Below, piece after piece: positions 1-6,174 of a DNA stretch of 7,617 bases; the first letter of the stretch is position 1; the number at the start of each line of letters is the position of its first letter. A program made the position numbers and the translations under genes. The notes under the pieces were generated by a model. That model made no database searches. It saw only the letters and a list, made by a program, of their open reading frames with translations, and was not told the origin of the DNA. Origin of the DNA: Thiotrichaceae bacterium. Its GTDB lineage: Bacteria; Pseudomonadota; Gammaproteobacteria; Thiotrichales; Thiotrichaceae. Where the stretch lies: positions 1 through 7,617 of the forward strand of contig JALVRY010000031.1 of the NCBI GenBank assembly GCA_027024625.1, written 5' to 3'.

Positions 1-559
1 TTCCATTATTTTCCGTCACACGAATAAATTCATCTTTTAAATCGCTGATATTTTGAATATTAAAATCTTGAAAAGTAAGCATATATAAGGGTTTTTTAGG
101 AAGTGCTAACAAATCTCCTGTTGGTACATAATCAGGTGTTTTTTCTTGCTCTGCCTTGGGCGGAACAATCTTTTCTGGAGCTTGCTTCTCTTCATCTGTA
201 ATAGCAACAGTCGAGCTCTCTTCTGTTTGTTCACTAAGGCTTTGGATAACATCCGTTTCAGCCTTTGCTTGCAAGCTTTCAGGTAGGTTGACTCCATATT
301 GCTGTAGCTCATGAGACAAATATTGATTACCACCACCGTACCAAGCTCCCAAAGTGAGCAACGTACCAATAATGCCAAGATAAAAACCAATATAAGCTCT
401 ATGCCAAACACTTGGTAAAATAATAAAATTTAAAAAAGGGAAAAGAGCAATAACTCCCGTAAAAAAGTGGTGTTTAAAGCCACCGATAATGACAATAAGC
501 AAGCCAAGAAAGAACAATAAAATGCCGATTAGCAACGCTATAGATAATGCCATTTCCAT
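1..559 (-). CDS. Membrane protein of unknown function (3' end outside window)
   Basis: I do not recognise this gene. Reading the minus strand from ATG 559-557 gives an open frame of 186 codons that leaves the window without a stop. Three hydrophobic helices follow one another at about residues 5-26, 33-49 and 55-75. After them comes a glutamate- and glutamine-rich stretch (about 85-145) and the beginning of a possibly folded segment (YMLTFQDFNIQNISDLKDEF, about 160-180). This suggests a small membrane anchor carrying a soluble domain through an acidic linker; its side of the membrane is not determined. The start is uncertain: a second in-frame ATG at 553-551 has AGG six bases upstream, while the first has AGGG eight bases upstream. 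It lies 228 bases beyond the FimV-like gene on the same strand, so cotranscription is possible but not shown. The continuous hydrophobic reading frame makes it a convincing gene despite lacking an assignable function. Confidence 0.72.
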   Translation of the reverse strand, partial: MEMALSIALLIGILLFFLGLLIVIIGGFKHHFFTGVIALFPFLNFIILPSVWHRAYIGFYLGIIGTLLTLGAWYGGGNQYLSHELQQYGVNLPESLQAKAETDVIQSLSEQTEESSTVAITDEEKQAPEKIVPPKAEQEKTPDYVPTGDLLALPKKPLYMLTFQDFNIQNISDLKDEFIRVTENNG

Positions 560-787
560 CCTAAATACCCTATACCTTTAGATTTCAGAAAAGCTCTAAC
601 AGTGCTGTAGAACATCTCTATACTTGTTTAACCCGTAAAAAAACTCTGAATATTCTACAAATGAGACTTTTGCACGAAAGATCTCCATCAACAGACTTAT
701 CCATATTTTAAGCCACCAACAAATCTATAATTCACACCCTAGTGACCAAAAATTTAGCTTATGGATAGATTATATATGATAATCACA
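560..787. other. Intergenic region between two minus-strand genes
   Basis: This stretch has no credible coding frame. It would carry the 3' end of the FimV-like transcript and the upstream region of the membrane-protein gene. A -10-like TAGAAT can be read on the minus strand (657-652), but no good -35 accompanies it at proper spacing, so no promoter is called. TTATCCATA at about 698-706 differs from the DnaA-box consensus at one position and is probably chance. Confidence 0.5.
768..784 (-). terminator. Weak AT-rich hairpin just past the FimV-like stop codon
   Basis: GATTAT (768-773) and ATAATC (779-784) form a 6-bp stem around a 5-base loop, beginning four bases beyond the stop codon of the FimV-like gene on the minus strand. 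The stem is almost all A:T and no U-run follows directly (a run of five T appears about 16 bases later), so an efficient intrinsic terminator is doubtful. It may only be a weak 3' end structure. Confidence 0.2.
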
Positions 788-1900
788 TCAAGTGCTTAAT
801 ACAGGGTCTTTACGGTATAAACTATCACCCTGACTATCTTCTGATGATTGTGAACCTTCCTTTGATATTTCTTTGTCCGCTATTGATACATGCTTCCTTA
901 CTGTGTATTGAGAATATAAACGCCAAAGCAAAGCCATCGCAAAAAGTAGTGATAAAACACCTAATGCAATAATAAAGCCGTTTCCTTTATGAACCTGTGT
1001 TTCTGTATTATTTGTTTTCGCTTTCGCTACTGATGCTGTTAAAGCTCCCTGTTGTTCTGCTATTGGAACTTGTGTTGTTGGCAAAGTGATATTAGGTTGC
1101 CTTACCCCTTCCAACTTTAATGAACCTTTTGTGGCTTTGATATTCAGTACTTGATCTGGAGCAACAGCTTTTAATTTATTAAAAAGCGTTTCATTTTCAA
1201 TACGCTGTCTTTTGATTGTTTCACTTGCTACTGCCTTCATATTTTCTAAATGTGAAATATGAACATTTTTCTCTTCAATGACTTTTTCTAACTTTTTCAA
1301 CTCTTCTTGCAGTACAGCAACATTTCCCTTTGAGCCACTACTCATTTTTTGCTGGTCATTAGCTTGCAAAGCTGCGGCTAATTCTCGTTTCAAATGACGG
1401 ACTTTGCGTTGCTCTCGTTTAAGTCTTTTCTGGAGCTTGCGTAACTCCCGTTGCGATGCCTTATAGTGTCGTTTATAACTGGATACTCTTGACGAAGAAG
1501 TAGGATGAACCCGCCTGACTTTGTTTCGTCTCGTAGTACTTCCTTTGGATCGTTTATGAGTACCTACCCCTGAACGATGCTCACGCTGCCATAAAATATT
1601 GTGATCTTTTGCTGCACGCAATGCCTTCGATTGGCTGAATCGTTGAATTTCACTAACAGTGGGCAAACGCAAAATAGCCCCCGCTTTTAACGAATTAATA
1701 TTACCTGTTTGAAACGCATCAGGATTTGCTAAGCGGATGGCCAGCATCATTTGCTGAGTTGTAATATCATAACTAGGGCGATTACGGCTAGCAATACTCC
1801 ATAAGCTCTCTTTTGCTGCCACAGGACCATACTCAGCCGCATCCATTGTCGCTATCGACAACAGACTTAACAGTATTGTAAATACTAGTTTTCTTATCAT
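788..1900 (-). CDS. FimV/HubP-like LysM-domain protein, short form
   Basis: FimV/HubP proteins are polar inner-membrane organisers that bind peptidoglycan through a periplasmic LysM domain and recruit type IV pilus, flagellar or chemotaxis parts. This 370-residue protein has a signal peptide (1-21) and then a typical FimV N-terminal module at about 23-85: YGPV, LWSIA, QQMMLAI, ANPDAF, NINSLKAGAILRLP. Residues 105-175 are extremely rich in Arg and Lys. Predicted coiled coils run at about 145-180 and 195-245, and one membrane helix spans 308-328 (FIIALGVLSLLFAMALLWRLY region). Only about 40 cytoplasmic residues follow, ending in a Ser/Asp-rich tail. Classical FimV is roughly twice as long or more and ends in an acidic TPR-containing cytoplasmic domain, which is absent here. 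The frame is intact, so this is either a naturally short variant or an old truncation. The start at 1900 fits the signal peptide; its ribosome binding site is weak. The family call is firm for the N-terminus; the role in pili or polarity is inferred. Confidence 0.82.
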   Translation of the reverse strand: MIRKLVFTILLSLLSIATMDAAEYGPVAAKESLWSIASRNRPSYDITTQQMMLAIRLANPDAFQTGNINSLKAGAILRLPTVSEIQRFSQSKALRAAKDHNILWQREHRSGVGTHKRSKGSTTRRNKVRRVHPTSSSRVSSYKRHYKASQRELRKLQKRLKREQRKVRHLKRELAAALQANDQQKMSSGSKGNVAVLQEELKKLEKVIEEKNVHISHLENMKAVASETIKRQRIENETLFNKLKAVAPDQVLNIKATKGSLKLEGVRQPNITLPTTQVPIAEQQGALTASVAKAKTNNTETQVHKGNGFIIALGVLSLLFAMALLWRLYSQYTVRKHVSIADKEISKEGSQSSEDSQGDSLYRKDPVLST

Positions 1901-1993
1901 TATTAAAATAGCCTATTTATATTATGTGTCATTCCCTAACAGCAAATATAGAACAATTCACCACATCTCGCAGAGGAACATCTAAGATAAATA
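1901..1993. other. Divergent intergenic region, FimV-like gene / HAD pseudogene
   Basis: These 93 bases separate two divergently oriented genes and must hold promoters for both if both are expressed. A minus-strand TATAAA (1921-1916) could be a -10 but would leave a leader of under ten bases before the FimV-like start. On the plus strand a good GAGGAA (1973-1978) lies 15 bases ahead of the HAD start, too far for normal use, and an in-frame stop at 1988 excludes an upstream start. No firm promoter is called. Confidence 0.4.
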
Positions 1994-2788
1994 ATGAATA
2001 TACTTAAAGCATTCCTTCTGGATATGGATGGCATACTTTACCACGGTAATTCGGTATTGCCTTACGCAATCGATTTTATGCAAGAAATTTCCGACCATCC
2101 GCATGTTTTTATTACAAATAATCCAACAAAAACACCCCGTAACGTAGCAAAAAAAGCTTATTCACTTAGGCTTTAAACAAATAGAGACAGAGCAAATTAT
2201 TACATCTGCAATTGCTACTGCCCAATATTTATCACAAGAAAAACCTAATTTTAGTTATTTTGCTGTAGGTGCAAGTGGTTTACATCAAGCCTTGCAAGAA
2301 TATGGACATGAAGATAAAGAGCAGGCTGACTATGTGATTATTGGAGAGGGAAAAGGTTTAGATTTTGATAGTTTAACAATAGGAATTAATCTGATACTAA
2401 AGAGACTGTGCAAGTATTAATTGGAACAAATCCTGATATAAATGTAGATGCAACTTGTAATGGAAAACATTGTTTCCTTCCTAGTGGTGGTGCCTTGCTT
2501 GCACCCTTCCAAGTTGCAACAGGTGTTAAACCTATCATCATAGGCAAGCCCAACGCTCTACTTTATAAAATGACCTTAAACTACCTCAACATTTCTCCTG
2601 AACAATGTCTTATGATAGGTGATCGTCCCGATACCGATATTATCGGAGCTCAAAATCTTGGTATTAAAACAGCACTAGTCCGAACAGGCAGCTTTTTGCC
2701 AGAGAAAACATTACCTAAATCAGTTACCCCTAACTATGACGTAGATAATTTATTACAATTATCCCGAACTCTAGGATTGAAAATATAA
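1994..2788 (+). pseudogene. HAD-IIA family (NagD/phosphoglycolate phosphatase-like) hydrolase, two frameshifts
   Basis: HAD-IIA enzymes dephosphorylate small phosphorylated metabolites such as nucleotides, phosphoglycolate or sugar phosphates. The pieces add up to about 264 residues, a normal length. Motif I is LLDMDG near residue 10 (nucleophile Asp10, acid/base Asp12), and motif II is FITNNPTKTP. The cap domain is in a second frame, from about 2154 to 2399, with GASGLHQALQEYG and ADYVIIGEGKGL. The original frame then resumes with IGTNPD, motif III lysine in IGKPNALLYK, and motif IV MIGDRPDTDIIGAQNLG. The first shift lies in a seven-A run (2149-2155; six A would restore the frame) and the second near AAA at 2399-2401 (four A would restore it). 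As given, translation from 1994 stops at 2176 after 60 residues, losing cap, motif III and motif IV. It is either a genuine young pseudogene or two indel errors in the assembly. The substrate cannot be told. Confidence 0.85.
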
Positions 2789-2800
2789 GCCATCGCCCAT
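2777..2800 (+). promoter_or_regulatory. Candidate heat-shock (sigma-32 type) promoter of hslVU
   Basis: TTGAAA (2777-2782) and GCCCAT (2795-2800) are separated by 12 bases. This resembles the sigma-32 pattern of CTTGAAA and CCCCAT with 11-16 bases between. The -35 part overlaps the last codons of the HAD gene. Transcription would begin near 2807, leaving a leader of about 30 bases before the GTG start of hslV. hslVU is a classical sigma-32 operon in enterobacteria, which supports the reading, but the -10 half is imperfect. Confidence 0.5.
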
Positions 2801-2807
2801 ACGATGG
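2790..2807. repeat. Short inverted repeat over the hslV promoter region
   Basis: CCATCG (2790-2795) and CGATGG (2802-2807) form a perfect 6-bp inverted repeat around a 6-base centre, in the 34 bases between the HAD stop and the first possible hslV ATG. No T-run follows, so it is not an intrinsic terminator. It overlaps the candidate -10 element, so it could be an operator, or chance. Confidence 0.35.
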
Positions 2808-2837
2808 TGTCTAAATTTCCGCATGGAGCATAAAGTA

Positions 2838-3371
2838 GTGGAACAATATAGAGGAACAACCATTGTTTCTGTTCGCCGAGGTGATCATGTCGTTATCGGT
2901 GGTGATGGACAAGTCTCGCTGGGCAATACCATAATGAAAGGTAATGCCAGAAAAGTACGTCGTTTATACAATGATCAAGTCATTGCCGGATTCGCTGGTG
3001 GTACGGCCGATGCCTTCACTTTGTTTGAGCGTTTTGAAGGTAAATTGCAAGAGCATAACGGCAATCTCACACGCGCTGCTGTCGAATTGGCCAAAGATTG
3101 GCGTACCGACAGAATGCTTCGTCGCCTAGAAGCCCTGCTTGCCGTCGCTGATAAGACAACCTCACTGATTGTTACGGGAAATGGTGATGTCATCGAGCCA
3201 GAGAATAGCTTGATTGCAATTGGTTCAGGTGGTGCATTTGCACAATCTGCCGCCGTTGCCTTATTGGAAAATACGGAACTACCAGCCAGAGAGATTGTAG
3301 AAAAATCGCTACATATTGCAGGCGATATTTGTATTTACACCAATCATAATCACACCATAGAAGAATTATAA
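2838..3371 (+). CDS. hslV: ATP-dependent protease peptidase subunit HslV (ClpQ)
   Basis: HslV is the threonine peptidase of the cytoplasmic HslUV protease; two stacked hexamers cut proteins unfolded by HslU. The match is near full length. In mature numbering the catalytic residues are visible: Thr1 in TTIVSVRR, Asp17 in GGDGQ, Lys33 in NARKVRR and Ser124 in AIGSGG. Family signatures [32 protein letters not shown] and the C-terminal [16 protein letters not shown] are all present. I prefer the GTG at 2838 because GGAG (2825-2828) lies nine bases ahead of it, and the resulting EQYRGTTI start is a common one in the family. An in-frame ATG at 2823 would add five residues but has no ribosome binding site. 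Either way a short propeptide ending in Gly must be removed to expose the catalytic threonine. The stop overlaps the hslU ribosome binding site, so the two genes are cotranslated. Confidence 0.97.
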   Translation: MEQYRGTTIVSVRRGDHVVIGGDGQVSLGNTIMKGNARKVRRLYNDQVIAGFAGGTADAFTLFERFEGKLQEHNGNLTRAAVELAKDWRTDRMLRRLEALLAVADKTTSLIVTGNGDVIEPENSLIAIGSGGAFAQSAAVALLENTELPAREIVEKSLHIAGDICIYTNHNHTIEEL

Positions 3372-3375
3372 GAGG
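3371..3375 (+). promoter_or_regulatory. hslU ribosome binding site overlapping the hslV stop
   Basis: AGAGG begins on the last base of the hslV stop codon and lies seven bases before the hslU ATG at 3383. This fixes the hslU start and suggests translational coupling of the two protease subunits. Confidence 0.7.
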
Positions 3376-3382
3376 CATCACC

Positions 3383-4711
3383 ATGTCGATGACACCACGC
3401 GAAATAGTACAAGAGTTAGACACACACGTAATTGGGCAAGAAGATGCAAAACGCTCTGTTGCTATTGCATTAAGAAACCGCTGGAGACGCCAACAATTAG
3501 ACGATAGCTTAAGAAGCGAAGTTACGCCTAAGAATATCCTAATGATTGGGCCAACAGGTGTCGGTAAAACAGAAATTGCACGTCGTTTAGCCCGTTTAGC
3601 AGATGCCCCTTTTATAAAAGTAGAAGCAACCAAATTTACTGAAGTGGGTTATGTCGGCAAAGAAGTAGATTCAATTATTCGTGATTTAACGGATATATCT
3701 GTCAAACTAATGCGTGAACACGAAGTTGAACGAGTAAAACATCGTGCTGAAGATGCTGCTGAAGATCGCGTACTAGATATTCTCATCCCTCGTCCTAAAT
3801 CTGATGAGGGAGATTGGATGAATGAATCTGATACACAGTCCAGCACTCGCCAAAAATTTCGTAAAAAAATACGAGAAGGTAAGTTAGATGATAAGGAAAT
3901 CGAAGTTGCCGTAAAAGCACCAAAAGTTGGTGTAGAAATCATGGCTCCTCCTGGCATGGAAGAGATGACTAATCAATTACAAGGCATGTTTCAGAATCTG
4001 GGTAACGATAAAAAAACGACCCGCAAGATGAAAATTAAAGATGCCCTTAAACTATTGGCAGAAGAAGAAGCCAATAAAATGGTAAACGAAGAAGAGCTAA
4101 AAGTTCGAGCCTTAGAAAATGTTGAGCAAAACGGTATCGTCTTTTTAGATGAAATTGATAAAGTCGTTCGTAATGGCAATAGTAGTGGGGCAGATGTATC
4201 CCGTGAAGGTGTACAGCGTGACCTATTACCTTTGATTGAAGGCAGCACGGTGAGTACAAAATATGGCATGGTAAAAACGGATCATATTTTATTTATCGCC
4301 TCAGGGGCGTTCCACTTAGCAAAGCCCTCAGACTTAATACCAGAATTACAGGGTAGGCTACCAATTCGTGTAGAAATGAAGGCCTTAACAGCAAATGATT
4401 TTGAACGCATTCTTACTGAACCCAATGCATCATTAACCGAACAATATGTTGGTTTATTAAAAACAGAGGGTGTTGAGTTAAGTTTTGCTGATGATGGTGT
4501 GAAGAAGATTGCAGAAATTGCATTTCAAGTGAATGAAAATACTGAGAATATCGGTGCTCGTCGCTTACACACTGTTATGGAACGTTTGCTAGAAGACATT
4601 TTATTTGCTGCACCAGATTGTGATTCAAACATCATCATTGATGCCGACAGGGTTGAAAAATCATTAGGTGAACTGGTACAAAACGAAGATTTAAGTCGAT
4701 ATATCCTTTAA
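3383..4711 (+). CDS. hslU: ATP-dependent protease ATPase subunit HslU (ClpY)
   Basis: HslU is the AAA+ unfoldase that threads substrates into HslV. The 442 residues match the E. coli length of 443 closely. The Walker A motif GPTGVGKT is at residues 56-63, the substrate-gripping pore loop GYVG at 89-92, Walker [11 protein letters not shown] at 251-260 (Asp256, Glu257), and the sensor-2 arginine pair GARR at 391-394. The intermediate (I) domain covers roughly 110-240, with the conserved [10 protein letters not shown] segment. [11 protein letters not shown] carries the arginine-finger region. The C-terminus EDLSRYIL is the conserved tail that docks into HslV and activates it. The start ATG at 3383 has AGAGG at good spacing and gives the expected M-x-MTPREIV N-terminus. 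No sign of decay is seen; expression should follow the heat-shock promoter before hslV. Confidence 0.98.
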   Translation: MSMTPREIVQELDTHVIGQEDAKRSVAIALRNRWRRQQLDDSLRSEVTPKNILMIGPTGVGKTEIARRLARLADAPFIKVEATKFTEVGYVGKEVDSIIRDLTDISVKLMREHEVERVKHRAEDAAEDRVLDILIPRPKSDEGDWMNESDTQSSTRQKFRKKIREGKLDDKEIEVAVKAPKVGVEIMAPPGMEEMTNQLQGMFQNLGNDKKTTRKMKIKDALKLLAEEEANKMVNEEELKVRALENVEQNGIVFLDEIDKVVRNGNSSGADVSREGVQRDLLPLIEGSTVSTKYGMVKTDHILFIASGAFHLAKPSDLIPELQGRLPIRVEMKALTANDFERILTEPNASLTEQYVGLLKTEGVELSFADDGVKKIAEIAFQVNENTENIGARRLHTVMERLLEDILFAAPDCDSNIIIDADRVEKSLGELVQNEDLSRYIL

Positions 4712-4726
4712 TTGAGAAACAACACA

Positions 4727-5092
4727 ATGACTCCAACAAACATAGCATTACATCAAAAATCTCGTATCCTTGAGATTTCTTGGCCTGATGGTGTAACACA
4801 CCAGCTTTCTTGTGAATTTTTACGCGTAAACTCTCCCTCAGCAGAAGTTCAGGGTCACGGTATTGGGCAAGGTACACTGCAAATTGGCAAAGAAGATGTC
4901 AATATTAAGGCTATCGAACCTATTGGTAACTATGCTATTCAATTAGTGTTTGATGATAATCATGATAGCGGCTTATTTGATTGGGATTTACTGCGTAGCT
5001 TTGGTGAAAATTACGATACTATGTGGGCAGATTATTTAAAACAGCTTGAAGAAAAGGGTTATGAAAGAAAGAAACCTGGACAAATTATCTAG
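4727..5092 (+). CDS. DUF971 (gamma-butyrobetaine hydroxylase N-terminal-like) protein
   Basis: This 121-residue protein is a single DUF971 / GBBH-like N-terminal domain. The family hallmarks are present: IALHQKSRILEISWPDG, CEFLRVNSPSAEVQGHG, DVNIKAIEPIGNYAIQLVFDDNHDSG in sequence order, then FDWDLL and a C-terminal MWADYLKQLEEKG helix. In eukaryotic gamma-butyrobetaine hydroxylase a related N-terminal domain binds zinc; here only one cysteine remains and no catalytic dioxygenase domain follows, so it is not an enzyme of carnitine synthesis. A stand-alone copy next to hslVU is usual in gammaproteobacteria (for example in Pseudomonas), but its role is unknown; a link to proteolysis or iron-sulfur metabolism is guesswork. 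I chose ATG 4727, nine bases after GAGA; a TTG at 4712 directly after the hslU stop is open but would lack a ribosome binding site outside hslU. It is probably the last gene of the hslVU transcript. Confidence 0.9.
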   Translation: MTPTNIALHQKSRILEISWPDGVTHQLSCEFLRVNSPSAEVQGHGIGQGTLQIGKEDVNIKAIEPIGNYAIQLVFDDNHDSGLFDWDLLRSFGENYDTMWADYLKQLEEKGYERKKPGQII

Positions 5093-5108
5093 ACCCTATT
5101 AGTAAGCT

Positions 5109-5167
5109 CTGATCAAGTCGTAAATAAAGCATTATCCACACTAAAATTTTATTTATGATTTGATCAG
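5109..5167 (+). repeat. 20-bp inverted repeat with DnaA box in its loop
   Basis: The arms 5109-5128 and 5148-5167 (outer halves CTGATCAAG and TTTGATCAG) pair over 20 positions around a 19-base loop. The only two departures from Watson-Crick pairing are G:U wobbles in the plus-strand RNA (bases 5117 and 5120 of the left arm), whereas the opposite RNA would have A:C mismatches. This points to an RNA structure on the plus strand, for example a stabilising 3' end of the hslVU-DUF971 message. No T-run follows, so it is not a standard intrinsic terminator. Confidence 0.7.
5132..5140 (+). promoter_or_regulatory. Perfect DnaA box
   Basis: TTATCCACA matches the strong DnaA-box consensus TTATNCACA exactly. 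It lies in the loop of the 20-bp inverted repeat between DUF971 and hisI. It stands alone: no second exact box, AT-rich unwinding element or replication gene is visible in the window, so it is not an origin. Titration or regulatory binding of DnaA is possible; so is chance. Confidence 0.45.
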
Positions 5168-5221
5168 CATTTCCCTACTCTCAAACTTAACCTCTCCCTC
5201 AGTAAAAAAATAAATCTAACA

Positions 5222-5623
5222 ATGTGCGATAACACCTCACTACAACAAGAGATTACAAACCTTAAATACAATGAGGATGGATTGATTCCCGCTATTGCTC
5301 AGCAACACGACACGGGGGAAGTGTTAATGATGGCATGGATGAATGAATCCTCCATCAAAGAGAGTTTGCAAACAGGTCGCGTTTGCTACTGGTCACGCTC
5401 GCGTCAAAAATACTGGCGAAAAGGGGAAGAATCTGGGCAAATTCAGTATCTCAATTCGATGCATTTTGATTGTGACAATGACACTATTTTATTGCAAGTT
5501 AACCAAATCGGCCCAGCTTGTCACACAGGGCGTAAAACCTGTTTTTATAAATTAGTCAAAGATGATGAAGTCACTATTGATTCAAAACCTTTAATTGACC
5601 CTAAAGATTTATACAAGAAGTAA
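5222..5623 (+). CDS. hisI: Phosphoribosyl-AMP cyclohydrolase HisI
   Basis: HisI opens the adenine ring of phosphoribosyl-AMP, the third step of histidine biosynthesis, in the cytoplasm. The 133-residue protein is a monofunctional HisI with no HisE (pyrophosphohydrolase) domain. Signatures are GLIPAIAQ (20-27), VLMMAWMN (34-41), [18 protein letters not shown] (56-73) and [26 protein letters not shown] (starting at 83). The metal ligands of the family are all there: Cys84, Cys100 and Cys107 for zinc, and Asp83, Asp85 and Asp87 for magnesium. The start at 5222 has only a weak ribosome binding site in an A-rich leader, but an upstream start is not evident. It is separated from other his genes, which must lie elsewhere, and overlaps yidD by one base, so they are probably cotranscribed. 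No convincing sigma-70 promoter was found in the preceding 129 bases. Confidence 0.97.
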   Translation: MCDNTSLQQEITNLKYNEDGLIPAIAQQHDTGEVLMMAWMNESSIKESLQTGRVCYWSRSRQKYWRKGEESGQIQYLNSMHFDCDNDTILLQVNQIGPACHTGRKTCFYKLVKDDEVTIDSKPLIDPKDLYKK

Positions 5624-5883
5624 TGAGCTGGTCAAACCCATTAAAATCGCTCTTACTGCTTATTATTAAGGCTTACCAGCTTATCCTAAGCCCCCTAATG
5701 GGAAGCAATTGTCGCTATTACCCCACTTGTTCTTGTTACACCCACACAGCTATCGAAAAATATGGAGCATTTAAAGGAAGTTGGTTAGGGATCAAACGTA
5801 TTTTACGTTGCAACCCTTGGTCGGAAGGTGGAATTGATCTTGTTCCAGGGACAGAGAATGACGAAAAATCTAATAATAATTAA
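5623..5883 (+). CDS. yidD: Membrane protein insertion efficiency factor YidD
   Basis: YidD is a small amphipathic protein at the inner face of the cytoplasmic membrane that helps YidC insert membrane proteins. The 86 residues match the family throughout: an amphipathic N-terminal helix (7-25), [20 protein letters not shown] at 18-37 with Cys30 and Cys36, then [21 protein letters not shown] with Cys63, and GGIDLVP. The tail is Asn-rich and unconserved. The ATG uses the last base of the hisI stop codon (TAATG), so translation is coupled to hisI. The usual place of yidD is between rnpA and yidC next to the origin; here it is beside hisI, so the locus has been rearranged or this lineage keeps it apart. 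Confidence 0.95.
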   Translation: MSWSNPLKSLLLLIIKAYQLILSPLMGSNCRYYPTCSCYTHTAIEKYGAFKGSWLGIKRILRCNPWSEGGIDLVPGTENDEKSNNN

Positions 5884-5951
5884 CTACACGCTCTTATATT
5901 GCTCATCTCGCCATCCTGTAACGCGATAAAAGTGCGCCTATAACATCTAAA

Positions 5952-5965
5952 TAAGAATATTCTTA
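5952..5965. promoter_or_regulatory. 14-bp perfect palindrome, possible operator of SQR
   Basis: TAAGAATATTCTTA reads the same on both strands. It ends 24 bases before the -35 element of the candidate SQR promoter. That symmetry and location fit a dimeric regulator, such as an activator or an ArsR-type sulfide sensor, whose known sites also contain GAAT/ATTC halves. The identity of any regulator is inference. Confidence 0.4.
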
Positions 5966-5989
5966 ATTTCTTATATATGCTTGATTTTA

Positions 5990-6018
5990 TTGACTAATTT
6001 CTTTCTTTGTGGTGTATT
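5990..6018 (+). promoter_or_regulatory. Candidate sigma-70 promoter of SQR
   Basis: TTGACT (5990-5995, five of six consensus bases) and TGTATT (6013-6018, four of six) are separated by exactly 17 bases. Transcription would start near 6025, giving a leader of about 160 bases before the SQR start, which is long for a simple gene. Confidence 0.45.
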
Positions 6019-6053
6019 AGCTGAGTTGTGGTTTGCCTTGAAAAAGCTATTTT

Positions 6054-6120
6054 CCAGTAACCACTTTATATTATTAGAGAATCTCTATAAATCTCAGAGA
6101 ACAAGTGGCTTGCGTACTGG
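6054..6120 (+). ncRNA. Possible structured 5' leader of SQR
   Basis: Two nested stems can close this segment: CCAGTA (6054-6059) with TACTGG (6115-6120), and CCACTT (6061-6066) with AAGTGG (6103-6108). Inside, the TCTCT at 6082-6086 can pair either with AGAGA at 6076-6080 or with AGAGA at 6096-6100, two mutually exclusive hairpins. A further AGAGAGTCTC (6133-6142) offers more alternatives. No known riboswitch class is recognised; it may be only low-complexity pairing. Confidence 0.3.
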
Positions 6121-6168
6121 GTTATTATCTAAAGAGAGTCTCACTAACAAGAACATTAAAAAATTATT

Positions 6169-6174
6169 AAGGAG
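6169..6174 (+). promoter_or_regulatory. Strong ribosome binding site of SQR
   Basis: AAGGAG is nine bases before ATG 6184. It is the best Shine-Dalgarno sequence in the window and fixes the SQR start; it also suggests high expression. Confidence 0.8.

Noticed and set aside
106..411. 101-codon open frame on the minus strand
   Set aside because: It lies in another frame inside the partial membrane-protein gene (1-559), whose own frame has three clean hydrophobic helices; the Lys/Arg-rich translation looks like out-of-frame reading.
698..770. Two DnaA-box-like sequences (TTATCCATA and TATGGATAG) between the minus-strand genes
   Set aside because: Both depart from TTATNCACA by one or two bases and the region is AT-rich; no origin-like arrangement or replication gene is present.
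2149..2155. Programmed -1 ribosomal frameshifting on the A-run of the HAD gene
   Set aside because: The frame needed downstream is +1 (or -2) relative to the start, not -1, and a second opposite shift would also be needed at 2399-2401. Mutation or sequence error is far simpler.
2408..2788. Independent 126-residue gene starting at GTG 2408
   Set aside because: It is the C-terminal part of the HAD hydrolase (IGTNPD, motifs III and IV) in the original frame after the second indel; it lacks the nucleophile aspartates.
2975..4269. Several minus-strand open frames of 70-147 codons across hslV and hslU
   Set aside because: They are opposite-strand shadows of strongly conserved genes, with no ribosome binding sites and low-complexity Ser/Arg/Leu-rich translations.
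4712..4726. TTG start for the DUF971 gene directly after the hslU stop
   Set aside because: The ATG at 4727 has GAGA at suitable spacing and gives the usual N-terminus beginning MTPTNI; the extra five residues are not family-like.
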